64,000 nt of DNA from Sphingomonas kyeonggiensis (GCF_014204495.1 NZ_JACHLN010000005.1:124001-188000); one strand, 5' to 3'. Counted from the stretch's first letter, positions 17,657 through 24,597 are shown. Notes: generated by a model from the sequence alone, not told the origin. A program made the numbers and translations.

Positions 17657-18258
17657 CCCCTGAAGACGCCGCCACGCGCGCGGTGGAGGCCGTGCTGTTC
17701 GCCTCCGAGAACCCGATGAACCTCGACGAGATCCGCGCCCATGTCGGCACCGAGATGGACGTGCGCGCCGCGCTCGCGGCCCTCGAGGCGCTCTATGCCG
17801 GGCGCGGGGTCGAGCTGGTCCGCCGCGGCGACCGCTGGCATTTCCAGACCGCCGCCGATCTCGCCCATCTGCTCCGTCGCAATCGCGAGGAAAGCCGCAA
17901 GCTCAGCCGCGCCGGCATCGAGACGCTGGCGATCATCGCCTATCACGAGCCGGTCACCCGCGCCGAGATCGAGGCGATCCGCGGCGTGCAGATTTCCAAG
18001 GGTACGATCGACGTGCTGATGGAAGCGAACTGGGTGCGCCCGGCCGGCCGCCGCGAAGTGCCGGGGCGGCCGCTGATGTACGCCACCACCCAGGGTTTCC
18101 TCACCCATTTCGGCCTTGCCAGCCGGCGTGATCTGCCCGGAATCGACGATCTCAAGGCCGCCGGCCTGCTCGATCCGGTCGACCTCGCCTTCGAGGCGCT
18201 GGGCGAAAGCGAAGGCGCCGACGAGCCCGAAAGTGAAACTGTCACAGACGACGAATAG
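17653..18258 (+). CDS. scpB: Segregation and condensation protein B
   Basis: Second non-SMC subunit of the condensin; binds ScpA as a dimer through two winged-helix domains. Starting at ATG 17653 the protein has 201 residues. Motifs: EAVLFASENPMNLDEI near the start, then LSRAGIETLAIIAYHEPVTRAEIEAIRGV (about 85-113) and GRREVPGRPLMYATTQGFLTHFGL, all diagnostic. The C-terminus is acidic (ESEGADEPESETVTDDE). Followed after 73 bases by tatA, as in many Alphaproteobacteria. Confidence 0.96.
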   Translation: MTPEDAATRAVEAVLFASENPMNLDEIRAHVGTEMDVRAALAALEALYAGRGVELVRRGDRWHFQTAADLAHLLRRNREESRKLSRAGIETLAIIAYHEPVTRAEIEAIRGVQISKGTIDVLMEANWVRPAGRREVPGRPLMYATTQGFLTHFGLASRRDLPGIDDLKAAGLLDPVDLAFEALGESEGADEPESETVTDDE

Positions 18259-18331
18259 GGGCGACCCCGCGTAGGCCATTGCCGCTCGTGCGTGCGAGGC
18301 CTAGATAGGGCCTGAATCAAGGAGATTTGTT

Positions 18332-18568
18332 ATGGGTATGGGTAGCATCTGGCACTGGCTCGTGCTGGGCTTGATCGCGATCCTGCTGCTCGGTGGCGGT
18401 CGTTTCTCGAACATGATGGGCGACGTGGCCAAGGGCATCAAGCAGTTCAAGAAGGGCATGAGCGAGGACGACGCCGACGACAAGCCGGCGACCCGCATCG
18501 AAGGCAAGGCGGCTCCCGAGCCGACCGTGCAGCGCGAAGCCGAGACGGCGCGCGAAGAGAAGCTCTGA
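18332..18568 (+). CDS. tatA: Sec-independent translocase subunit TatA
   Basis: A 78-residue protein with one N-terminal membrane helix (HWLVLGLIAILLLGGG), the hinge FS, and an amphipathic helix (MMGDVAKGIKQFKKGM), exactly the TatA layout. TatA oligomers form the passage for folded proteins with twin-arginine signals. AAGGAGA lies seven bases before the ATG. At least one Tat substrate, the DUF1501 protein, is encoded in this window; the hydrolase at 51470 may be another. Confidence 0.96.
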   Translation: MGMGSIWHWLVLGLIAILLLGGGRFSNMMGDVAKGIKQFKKGMSEDDADDKPATRIEGKAAPEPTVQREAETAREEKL

Positions 18569-18620
18569 CCCTATCGTCCCCGGCTCAGGGCGCCGGGGAC
18601 CGCTTCTGGCGAATTGATCG

Positions 18621-19109
18621 ATGCTAGATTTCAACGCGCCCGAGTTTGTCGTGGTCGCCATCGTGGCCCTGATCTTCATCGGGCCCAAGGACTTGCCGAA
18701 GGCGATGCGCTTCGTGGGCAAATGGGTCGGCAAGGCCCGTGCGGTCGCGCGCCAGTTCCGCTCGGGCTTCGACAACATGGTCCGCGAGGCGGAGCTTGCC
18801 GAGCTCGAGAAGCAATGGGCCGAGGAGAATGCCCGGATCATGTCCGAGCATCCGCCCGCCGCGCTGCCCGCGCCTGAGGCTCCGGAAGTGCATCACGTCG
18901 CGGAGGATGCTGCGCCGGTGATGGTCGAGCAGCCTGCGTTCGTCGAGGACACTCCCGCCGTCTCGGCGCCGGCGCCCAAGCCGAAGCGCGCCCGCAAGCC
19001 GGCCGCTGCCGCTGCACCCGAGGTTGCGGACGAAGCCGCCGCCAAGCCAGCTCCCAAGCCCCGTGCGCCTCGCAAGAAGGCCGCGCCGCCTGCCGAGGCC
19101 GCCGAATGA
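18621..19109 (+). CDS. tatB: Sec-independent translocase subunit TatB
   Basis: A 162-residue protein with a short membrane helix at the N-terminus (FVVVAIVALIFIGPKDLPKAMR, with the conserved GP hinge), an amphipathic helix (FVGKWVGKARAVARQFRSGF), and a long Ala/Pro/Lys-rich tail from about residue 80. TatB with TatC forms the receptor for twin-arginine signals. The stop overlaps the tatC start by four bases. Confidence 0.95.
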   Translation: MLDFNAPEFVVVAIVALIFIGPKDLPKAMRFVGKWVGKARAVARQFRSGFDNMVREAELAELEKQWAEENARIMSEHPPAALPAPEAPEVHHVAEDAAPVMVEQPAFVEDTPAVSAPAPKPKRARKPAAAAAPEVADEAAAKPAPKPRAPRKKAAPPAEAAE

Positions 19110-19891
19110 AGGACATCGACGACACCCAGCAGCCGCTGCTCGAGCATCTGATCGAGCTGCGCCGCCGCCTGTTCTACTGTGTCGCCTCGCTGCTGGTGAC
19201 CTTCTTCGTCTCCTTCTATTTCTCGAAGGAGATCTACGGGTTCCTCGTCCATCCGCTTGCGGTGGCGGGACAGGACCAGGTGATCTTCACCCAGATCTTC
19301 GGGGCGTTCTTCGTCCAGCTCAAGGTCGCCTTCTTCGCGGCGATGATGCTGTCCTTCCCGGTGATCGCCTCCCAGCTCTGGCAGTTCGTCGCGCCGGGCC
19401 TGTACCGCCAGGAGAAGAGGGCGCTGCTGCCCTTCCTGCTCGCCACCCCGGTGCTGTTCATCGCCGGCGCGGCGCTGGCCTATTTCATCGCGATCCCCAC
19501 CGCGCTGCACTTCCTGCTCGGCTATCAGGGCGAGCTGGGCGACAGCGGCGTGCGGCAGACCGCGATGCCCGACGCCGAGAAATATCTCGATTTCGTGATG
19601 CAGTTCCTGTTCGCCTTCGGCATCACCTTCCTGCTGCCGGTGCTGCTGATGCTGCTCGAGCGCTCGGGGATCGTTTCCTATGAGCAGCTCAAGGGCGCCT
19701 GGCGCTATGCCGTGGTCGCGGCCTTCGCGATCGCCGCGGTGCTGACCCCGCCGGACGTCGGCTCGCAGCTGCTGCTCGCGATCCCGCTGGTCGGCCTCTA
19801 TTTCCTGTCGCTGATCGCGATCTGGTTCACCCGCCGCCGTCGCCCCGCCGCGACGGAGGATGAGGACAAGGCCGAAGCGGCCGAAGCCTGA
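19106..19891 (+). CDS. tatC: Sec-independent translocase subunit TatC
   Basis: A 261-residue, six-helix membrane protein that binds the twin-arginine signal. The N-terminal DTQQPLLEHLIELRRRLFYC contains the conserved HL-ELR-R motif; Glu and Phe residues of the family occur in FPVIASQLWQFVAPGLYRQEKR (about 90-110). The last helix precedes a basic tail RRRRPAATEDEDK. A strong terminator ends the operon. Confidence 0.97.
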   Translation: MKDIDDTQQPLLEHLIELRRRLFYCVASLLVTFFVSFYFSKEIYGFLVHPLAVAGQDQVIFTQIFGAFFVQLKVAFFAAMMLSFPVIASQLWQFVAPGLYRQEKRALLPFLLATPVLFIAGAALAYFIAIPTALHFLLGYQGELGDSGVRQTAMPDAEKYLDFVMQFLFAFGITFLLPVLLMLLERSGIVSYEQLKGAWRYAVVAAFAIAAVLTPPDVGSQLLLAIPLVGLYFLSLIAIWFTRRRRPAATEDEDKAEAAEA

Positions 19892-19894
19892 CGC

Positions 19895-19938
19895 AAAAAA
19901 GGCCCCTCGCGATCCGATCGCGAGGGGCCTTTTCTTTT
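19895..19938. terminator. Strong rho-independent terminator
   Basis: Arms AAAAGGCCCCTCGCGAT and ATCGCGAGGGGCCTTTT with a three-base loop and T-rich ends on both strands. It ends the tat operon and, in reverse, the entericidin-like gene. Confidence 0.93.
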
Positions 19939-19947
19939 CCTGCCGGA

Positions 19948-20082
19948 TTACTTGGCGTCGTCCGCCGTCTTGGCGACGGTGTCGCCGGCGGACGAAACGT
20001 CCCGGCCCACGCCTTCGATCGTGTTGCAGGCCGAAACCAGCACCGCGCCCGCAAGGGCGAGGCAGGTGATGATCTTACGCAT
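19948..20082 (-). CDS. Entericidin-like small lipoprotein
   Basis: A 44-residue protein. Residues 1-19 are a lipoprotein signal with the lipobox LVSAC, so Cys19 would be lipidated. The short mature part (NTIEGVGRDVSSAGDTVAKTADDAK) carries the entericidin A/B pattern N-T-x-x-G-x-G-x-D. In E. coli ecnB is induced by the general stress sigma factor; family members are frequent in the EcfG regulons of Alphaproteobacteria. Upstream, at 20124-20149 on the same strand, lies GGAAC-N17-CATT, one base off the EcfG promoter. The role of entericidins is still unclear (bacteriolysis, envelope stress). Confidence 0.85.
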   Translation of the reverse strand: MRKIITCLALAGAVLVSACNTIEGVGRDVSSAGDTVAKTADDAK

Positions 20083-20123
20083 CCTAACTCTCCAGATACC
20101 GAACCCGTTCGGGTCGGAAAGGA

Positions 20124-20149
20124 AATGCTTATCCGCACGCAAACGTTCC
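20124..20149 (-). promoter_or_regulatory. Putative EcfG promoter of the entericidin-like gene
   Basis: On the minus strand GGAAC (20149-20145) is followed after 17 bases by CATT (20127-20124). The alphaproteobacterial stress consensus is GGAAC-N16/17-CGTT, so there is one mismatch. The start codon lies about 42 bases downstream. Confidence 0.55.
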
Positions 20150-20197
20150 GTTTGCGAAGCAACGCGTTGAAGATGCTGGAAAAAGGGAAGGGCCCCG

Positions 20198-20300
20198 AAA
20201 AGTTTTAGGCCCGGAAGCGTCACCGGGGGGGGAGGGTTGACGCTTCCGGGCCCATGTCTTGGATAGCGAGAGCGGGGGGGCAAAAGGTCACTATCCGAAG
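20198..20300 (-). ncRNA. Predicted stress-induced small RNA with two C-tract hairpin loops
   Basis: About 100 bases on the minus strand. Hairpin 1 (20258-20300): arms GGATAGTGA and TCGCTATCC (one T-G pair), extended by CTT/AAG, with an 18-base loop containing seven Cs in a row. Hairpin 2 (20208-20252): perfect 15-base arms GGCCCGGAAGCGTCA and TGACGCTTCCGGGCC around a 15-base loop, ACCCTCCCCCCCCGG. It ends with TAAAACTTTT, terminator-like. A perfect GGAAC-N16-CGTT promoter ends six bases before hairpin 1. C-rich loops that mimic anti-Shine-Dalgarno sequence are known from stress sRNAs of other Alphaproteobacteria. No open frame of note. Structure and promoter are seen; expression is inferred. 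Confidence 0.55.
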
Positions 20301-20305
20301 TACAA

Positions 20306-20330
20306 AACGGACCAGGCGGTCAGGGGTTCC
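20306..20330 (-). promoter_or_regulatory. EcfG-type promoter of the predicted small RNA
   Basis: On the minus strand GGAAC (20330-20326), a 16-base spacer, then CGTT (20309-20306): the full consensus of the alphaproteobacterial general stress sigma factor. Transcription would start near 20300, exactly where hairpin 1 begins. Confidence 0.7.
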
Positions 20331-20335
20331 ACGGC

Positions 20336-20366
20336 TCTCGATCTTTTTTGAAAAAATTTATCGAGA
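20336..20366. repeat. AT-rich small hairpin
   Basis: Arms TCTCGAT and ATCGAGA, with six Ts facing six As inside. It lies just upstream of the small RNA promoter. Purpose unknown; an UP-like element or a protein site is possible. Confidence 0.4.
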
Positions 20367-20466
20367 TCAAGATTCGGGGAGAGATGCCCTCCAATCCTTA
20401 CCGCCAGGGCCAAGGGCGGATACGCTCCGGAGGAGCGGACCAGAGCCATGTCGCCCGTCCTGAGCA

Positions 20467-20566
20467 GTTCCCCGGCGAAGGCCGGGGCCCAGTTTCGGCG
20501 CACTATCGAAGGTGCAGGAACCTCTCGAACGACATTGCAACTGGACCCCGGCCTTCGCCGGGGAAC
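20467..20566. repeat. Inverted repeat, long CCCGGCGAAGGCCGGGG class
   Basis: Arms GTTCCCCGGCGAAGGCCGGG and its inverse enclose a partly conserved middle that includes CCTCTCGAAC and CAGTTTCGGCGCA. Closely related copies lie at 30625-30725 and 57821-57921. Confidence 0.87.
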
Positions 20567-20617
20567 CGGAGCGGCTTCTCTAGGCCGCCTCCACATGCGA
20601 CGCTCGTTGGATATCAT

Positions 20618-20763
20618 CCCAAATCCTCCCCCGGAGGGGGAGGGGGACCAGCGAAGCTGGTGGAGGGGTAATCTCCACGGGCTATGTCGCTTGTGGCGCG
20701 CTACCCCTCCACCACCAGCTTCGCTGGCGGTCCCCCTCCCCCTCCGGGGGAGGATTTGTGGGA
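20618..20763. repeat. Large inverted repeat, AAATCCTCCCCCGGAGGGGG class
   Basis: The left part (20621-20672) and right part (20702-20757) are inverse copies, each with nested palindromes (CCTCCCCCGGAGGGGGAGG and CCAGCGAAGCTGG). No second copy was noticed in this window. Confidence 0.85.
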
Positions 20764-20784
20764 ATGCCGATGCTTGCTGAGCCC

Positions 20785-22359
20785 CTACGGCTTCCCGGTG
20801 ATCGCGATCGCCGCCTCATAGGCGCCGGTCAGCGGATCATGGTGCAGCTTGGTGCGCAGCTGGCGGGCCAGGCCGCCGATGATCCGGCCATAGCGGCTCT
20901 CCACGAGCGTCTCGAGCGCCGGGCTCTCGACCAGGGCCGGGGACGAAACCCGGAGCAGCGCCCGGTGCTCGTCATCGGGGATCGGCTTGATCGAGATGCG
21001 GATCTGCGCGGCGGGATGGCAGTTCATCGCCAGCTCGACGATCTCGGTGAGCAGGAAGGCGACCGCGATCGCCACGTCCTGGTTGACCAGCACCGGGGAG
21101 ATGTCGAGCGTCACGCCCAGGCCCTGGGCCCGTTCCGGCGCGGTCGCGCGGATGTTCGCCGCCAGCTCGCCGATCACCGATCGTACGTCGAGCCCGCGAT
21201 TTTCCTCGAGCTCGGCATAATGGTGGCGGTGGACCACGGCGAGCGCATCGACCCGGCGCTGGATCGAGGCATAGGCCTCGGTCGCTTCGTCGCTCTTGGC
21301 GCTGCGGGCGTGGAAGTTGATCAGGCTGGCGATCACCTGGAGGTTGTTCTTCACGCGGTGATGGACTTCGCGGGTGAGCTTGGTCTGGCGCACCAGGCCC
21401 TCGGCCAGGCCCGCCTCATGCTCCTTCACCGTGCGGCTGATCTCGCGGAACGTGTCGCCCAGCTCGCGGATCTCGGCGGCGGGCATCTCGCCGAAGCGCT
21501 TGATGTCGAGCACTTCGCCCGGCTGATAGGTGCCCACGCTGGCGCGCAGGCGTCGCAGCGGGCGGATCAGCAGGATGTCGACCACCAGCCAGCTGATCGC
21601 GGCGGCCGCCAGCCACATCAGCACCAGCACCACCGTATTGATGATCATCGGCGAGGTGATCGGGGTGCCGAGCATCGACATCTGGAGCTCGACGCCGTCC
21701 AGCCCCAGGTCGTTGGCCACGGTCTCGCGCCGGTCGAGCGGTCCGGCGCCTTCGAGCTTGCGCAGCACCAGCCGGTCGCCATGCCGGAGCAGCGCGGCGC
21801 CATATTCGGGGACGAAGCCGCTCGGCTGGGCGATCGAGGCGAGCGCCGCGGCCGGATAATAGGCAATGGCGCTGCCGCCGCGCCGGCCGCCGATGCGCAG
21901 CGTCAGCCCGTCCTCGGTCAGTCCGGTGCGAACCTGGCGCGGCTGGAGCTGGTTCTGCGCGGCGGAAACGAAATTCTGGCCGCAGATCACGCGGTCCTCG
22001 CCGTCCCGGATCGCGAATCGCGCGCCGGAAGTGGTGGCGAAGGTGCCGGCCAGGCGGGTGCAGGCGGGGGCGTCGTGCGGGTCCGCCTCCAGCGTCTCCA
22101 GCGCATTGGAGAGCTGGCCGACATGGTTGACCAGCAGGTCGCGCAGCACGTCCGAGCCTTCGCTGGCGGCGATGCGCAGCCGGGCGCGGGTGTCGGTATC
22201 GGCGCTACGGGTGCTCTGCAGGGTCGTGAACAGCGCGATCAGCGCGAGCGGCAACAGGCTGAGGATCAGGTAGAGGAACACCTTGGCGCCGGTCGGCATA
22301 GCCCCCAGCGCCGCGGCCGGGCGGAGCCTGGCGCGCGGTTCTTCGTCCGAAATCTCCAT
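20785..22359 (-). CDS. phyP: PhyP-like sensor histidine kinase with degenerate ATP-binding domain
   Basis: A 524-residue membrane sensor: TM1 about 27-46, a periplasmic part to about 237, TM2 about 238-262, a HAMP-like link, then a HisKA_2 phosphoacceptor helix LTREVHHRVKNNLQVIASL with His334. The ATPase part is abnormal: the N-box position reads TEIVELAMNCHP with Glu where the catalytic-domain Asn is expected, and I find neither a DxGxG nor a GxGL box (the region reads SSPALVESPALETL). In Sphingomonas Fr1 a kinase-like protein in this position, PhyP, acts as a negative regulator (phosphatase) of PhyR, which fits. It starts ten bases behind the nepR stop, so they form one operon. Confidence 0.82.
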   Translation of the reverse strand: MEISDEEPRARLRPAAALGAMPTGAKVFLYLILSLLPLALIALFTTLQSTRSADTDTRARLRIAASEGSDVLRDLLVNHVGQLSNALETLEADPHDAPACTRLAGTFATTSGARFAIRDGEDRVICGQNFVSAAQNQLQPRQVRTGLTEDGLTLRIGGRRGGSAIAYYPAAALASIAQPSGFVPEYGAALLRHGDRLVLRKLEGAGPLDRRETVANDLGLDGVELQMSMLGTPITSPMIINTVVLVLMWLAAAAISWLVVDILLIRPLRRLRASVGTYQPGEVLDIKRFGEMPAAEIRELGDTFREISRTVKEHEAGLAEGLVRQTKLTREVHHRVKNNLQVIASLINFHARSAKSDEATEAYASIQRRVDALAVVHRHHYAELEENRGLDVRSVIGELAANIRATAPERAQGLGVTLDISPVLVNQDVAIAVAFLLTEIVELAMNCHPAAQIRISIKPIPDDEHRALLRVSSPALVESPALETLVESRYGRIIGGLARQLRTKLHHDPLTGAYEAAIAITGKP

Positions 22360-22368
22360 GCGTGCGGA

Positions 22369-22536
22369 CTAGTCGAGCTTCTTCAGAAGGTCGAGCAGGT
22401 CGTCGGGCACGGCTTCGCCCAAGGCCTCGTCATAGGCCTGCCGCAGCGCCACGCCGACATTGCGACCGGGGCGACCGGTTTCCTTTCCGCCATCATTTTT
22501 GGGCGGCTTTTTCATCTTCTCATCCGCGGAATGCAC
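22369..22536 (-). CDS. nepR: Anti-sigma factor NepR
   Basis: A 55-residue protein starting at GTG 22536 (AGGGGGGA ribosome site just upstream; an internal ATG at 22515 would give 48 residues). The core VGVALRQAYDEALGEAVPDDLLDLLKKLD is the NepR signature: two helices that clamp the EcfG sigma factor, joined by a short Pro-containing link. Phosphorylated PhyR displaces it. The gene overlaps no other, lies divergent from phyR and directly before the PhyP-like kinase. Two GGAAC-type promoter elements precede it. Confidence 0.93.
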   Translation of the reverse strand: MHSADEKMKKPPKNDGGKETGRPGRNVGVALRQAYDEALGEAVPDDLLDLLKKLD

Positions 22537-22678
22537 CAATTCCCCCCTGCGCCGTGACGCATGTCACGGCTCGGACTAAAAGCGACCTGTTCCGGATGCA
22601 ACGTCCGGACCTGAACGAATGCCACCGGTCGCATCGACACGGTGGGCCTGCAACGACACTACGCAGCATCTGCCATGA

Positions 22679-22703
22679 AACCAATTCCCCCGTCGTTTGT
22701 TCC
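22679..22703 (-). promoter_or_regulatory. Putative EcfG promoter of nepR-phyP
   Basis: On the minus strand GGAAC (22703-22699), 16 bases, then GGTT (22682-22679), one base off the consensus CGTT. The nepR start is about 140 bases downstream. Confidence 0.6.
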
Positions 22704-22767
22704 ACAGGCGATGCAATATCCGGGGAGGGGCTCCTTCGGGTGGCACGAATTGACATTGCAATAGCTC

Positions 22768-22793
22768 GGAACGGAGCCGAAACAAGCCGTTCC
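22768..22793. promoter_or_regulatory. Palindromic, bidirectional EcfG promoter element
   Basis: The 26-base element starts GGAACGG and ends CCGTTCC. On the plus strand GGAAC (22768-22772) and GTT (22789-22791) are 16 bases apart and phyR starts 26 bases on. On the minus strand the same bases give GGAAC and GTT at the same spacing, toward nepR. The spacer is one base shorter than the usual N16/17 before CGTT. The two polymerases could not occupy it together. Confidence 0.65.
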
Positions 22794-22817
22794 GCACCGT
22801 AGGAGAATAGTTCGACC

Positions 22818-23615
22818 ATGTCGCTTGGACAGCAACTCGCGCCGCACCTTCCGCTGCTTCGCCGTTATGCGCGCGCGCTCACCGGCAGCCAGGTTGAAGG
22901 CGATCGCTATGTGCGCGCGGCGCTTGAGGCGATCGTCGCCGCGCCGGACCAGTTCCCCCGCGAAGTCGATCCGCGGCTCGGCCTGTATCGCACCTTCCAG
23001 GCGATCTGGCAGTCGACGCACCTCGAGGAAGAGGATGTGATCGAGGATACCACCAATGAGAATGAAGCGATCGCCCGCAAGCGGCTCGCCCGTCTCACTC
23101 CCTTGTCGCGCCAGGCGCTGCTGCTCACCACCGTTGAGGGCTTCAGCATCGAGGACGCCGGCTATCTGATCGAAGAGGATGCAGGACAGGTGCAGAAACT
23201 CGTTGCGGAAGCCGTGGCCGAGATCGAGCGCCAGACGCGCACCCGCGTGATGATCATCGAGGACGAGCCGCTGATCGCGATGGATCTCGAGCAGATCGTC
23301 CGTGACCTTGGCCATGACGTCACCGGTGTCGCGGTCACGCGCGACGAAGCCGTCGCGCTGGCGATGGAGGATCGTCCGGGCCTGGTGCTCGCCGACATCC
23401 AGCTGGCCGATGACAGCTCGGGCATCGATGCGGTGAAGGACATCCTCGCCGAATTCTCGGTGCCGGTGATCTTCATCACTGCGTTCCCCGAGCGGCTGCT
23501 CACCGGCGAACGTCCGGAGCCGACCTTCCTGATCACCAAGCCGTTCCAGCGGGAAACCGTGAAGACGACGATCAGCCAGGCGCTGTTCTTCGACCAGGCG
23601 ACCGTTCCGGCCTGA
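22818..23615 (+). CDS. phyR: General stress response regulator PhyR
   Basis: A 265-residue response regulator of the sigma-mimic type. Residues 1-140 resemble an ECF sigma factor (sigma2- and sigma4-like helices: HLPLLRRYARALTGSQVEGDRYV, then LTPLSRQALLLTTVEGFSIEDAGYLI) but lack DNA-binding ability in this family. Residues 143-262 are a receiver domain: acidic pocket IIEDE (147-151), phosphoacceptor Asp193 in LADIQLADDSSGID, and Lys in FLITKPFQ. On phosphorylation it binds NepR and frees EcfG. Divergent from nepR, followed by a small membrane protein and ecfG. Confidence 0.97.
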   Translation: MSLGQQLAPHLPLLRRYARALTGSQVEGDRYVRAALEAIVAAPDQFPREVDPRLGLYRTFQAIWQSTHLEEEDVIEDTTNENEAIARKRLARLTPLSRQALLLTTVEGFSIEDAGYLIEEDAGQVQKLVAEAVAEIERQTRTRVMIIEDEPLIAMDLEQIVRDLGHDVTGVAVTRDEAVALAMEDRPGLVLADIQLADDSSGIDAVKDILAEFSVPVIFITAFPERLLTGERPEPTFLITKPFQRETVKTTISQALFFDQATVPA

Positions 23616-23650
23616 CCTGTCCCGCGAAAAATCCGGTGCGGGTTCCATAT

Positions 23651-23676
23651 GGTACGGACCCAAAACGGCTTTCGTT
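23651..23676 (+). promoter_or_regulatory. Putative EcfG promoter before the small-TM/ecfG pair
   Basis: GGTAC (23651-23655), 17 bases, CGTT (23673-23676). One mismatch in the -35 half. It ends 12 bases before the ATG of the small membrane protein, giving a very short leader. It would provide autoregulation of ecfG. Confidence 0.5.
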
Positions 23677-23688
23677 GGTTTTAGGTGC

Positions 23689-23826
23689 ATGGCTGAGAAC
23701 GACGACTCTGTGCACCTCAGTACCGAGGAAGCCCGCGCCGGCACCACGCCGCACATGACGCGCTATGTACTGGGCTTCAGCCTGGTGCTGGTTGTCGTCG
23801 CGTTCGCGATCATCCTTCTTCTCTGA
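23689..23826 (+). CDS. 45-residue single-span membrane protein between phyR and ecfG
   Basis: A short gene missed by length cut-offs. The ATG follows AGGTG. Residues 1-25 are polar and acidic (AENDDSVHLSTEEARAG); residues 26-45 form one hydrophobic helix, YVLGFSLVLVVVAFAIILLL, that ends at the stop codon, so the protein is tail-anchored with the N-terminus probably in the cytoplasm. It shares the phyR-ecfG direction and sits behind a GGTAC/CGTT element. I recognise no family. Location suggests a stress-response accessory, for example a membrane tether or sensor input; that is inference. Confidence 0.6.
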   Translation: MAENDDSVHLSTEEARAGTTPHMTRYVLGFSLVLVVVAFAIILLL

Positions 23827-23920
23827 CGGAAAGATCGGCGCGAATATGCTGGCAATCGCGGACACCAAGCCTATCTCTGGAAACGGTCGCCTGGCGACCA
23901 ACGCAAACAAGCGGGAACGA

Positions 23921-24577
23921 ATGAGCCAGTCCGAACAGCCCGAGGACAAGGGGACCGAGGCGCCGCAGGAGCATGTCTCGCTCTCCGATCCCGAGTTCAA
24001 GAAGCAGCTCGCCGTGGTCATCCCGCACCTGCGCGCCTTTGGCCGCTCGCTGTCGGGCAGCCGCGATCTCGCGGACGATCTGGTCCAGGAGACGCTGCTC
24101 AAGGCATGGGCCGCGCGCAAGCGCTTCCAGGCCGGGACCAACATGCGCGCCTGGACCTTCATCATCCTGCGCAACCTCTATTTGAGCCAGATGCGGCGTG
24201 CGCGGTTCAAGGGTGAGTGGGATGATCTGGTGGCGGATCGAATCCTTGCGGCACCGGCCAGTCAGGACCGCCATGTCGAACTTTCGGACATGCAGCGGGC
24301 CCTGCTCCATCTGCCGCAGCCCCAGCGCGAGGCGCTGATCCTGGTCGGCGCGGGCGGCTTCGCCTATGAGGAAGCCGCCGAGATCTGCCAGGTCGCGGTC
24401 GGCACGATCAAGAGCCGCGTCGCCCGCGGCCGCGTCGCGCTCGAGCACCTGCTGAGCGAGGGCCAGCTACCCTCGCGCCGGATCGAGCCGGGCACCGCCG
24501 AGGGCAAGACCGCGCTCGATACGATCATGGGCGAAGTCGAGGACCTCAGCCGCGAACGCGAGCCGCGGTCGGAATAA
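23921..24577 (+). CDS. ecfG: General stress response sigma factor EcfG
   Basis: An ECF sigma factor of the ECF15 (EcfG) group. From ATG 23921 (GCGGGAA upstream) it has 218 residues; an in-frame ATG at 23846 would add 25. Sigma2: LRAFGRSLSGSRDLADDLVQETLLKAWAARKRFQAGTNMRAW (about 36-77), including the DLVQET core-binding motif. Sigma4: LPQPQREALILVGAGGFAYEEAAEICQVAVGTIKSRVARGR (about 130-170), the helix that reads GGAAC. The C-terminal tail (about 45 residues) is longer than needed. Held by NepR until PhyR is phosphorylated. Confidence 0.95.
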   Translation: MSQSEQPEDKGTEAPQEHVSLSDPEFKKQLAVVIPHLRAFGRSLSGSRDLADDLVQETLLKAWAARKRFQAGTNMRAWTFIILRNLYLSQMRRARFKGEWDDLVADRILAAPASQDRHVELSDMQRALLHLPQPQREALILVGAGGFAYEEAAEICQVAVGTIKSRVARGRVALEHLLSEGQLPSRRIEPGTAEGKTALDTIMGEVEDLSREREPRSE

Positions 24578-24597
24578 GCTCTTCCCGAGCGGGAAAA

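Larger units (their letters stand above)
20083..20784. other. Intergenic region, 702 bases, with stress promoters, a probable sRNA and repeats
   Basis: No protein gene seen. Reading left to right it holds the entericidin promoter candidate, a predicted small RNA on the minus strand with its promoter, a small AT-rich hairpin, and two large inverted repeats. Confidence 0.6.
22537..22817. other. Divergent regulatory region between nepR and phyR, 281 bases
   Basis: No gene seen. It holds one minus-strand GGAAC/GGTT element (22679-22703) and a palindromic GGAAC/CGTTCC element that reads as a stress promoter on both strands (22768-22793). Confidence 0.65.

Noticed and set aside
20758..22557. A 599-residue plus-strand frame
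   Set aside because: Antisense to the PhyP-like gene and nepR, both supported by clear motifs.
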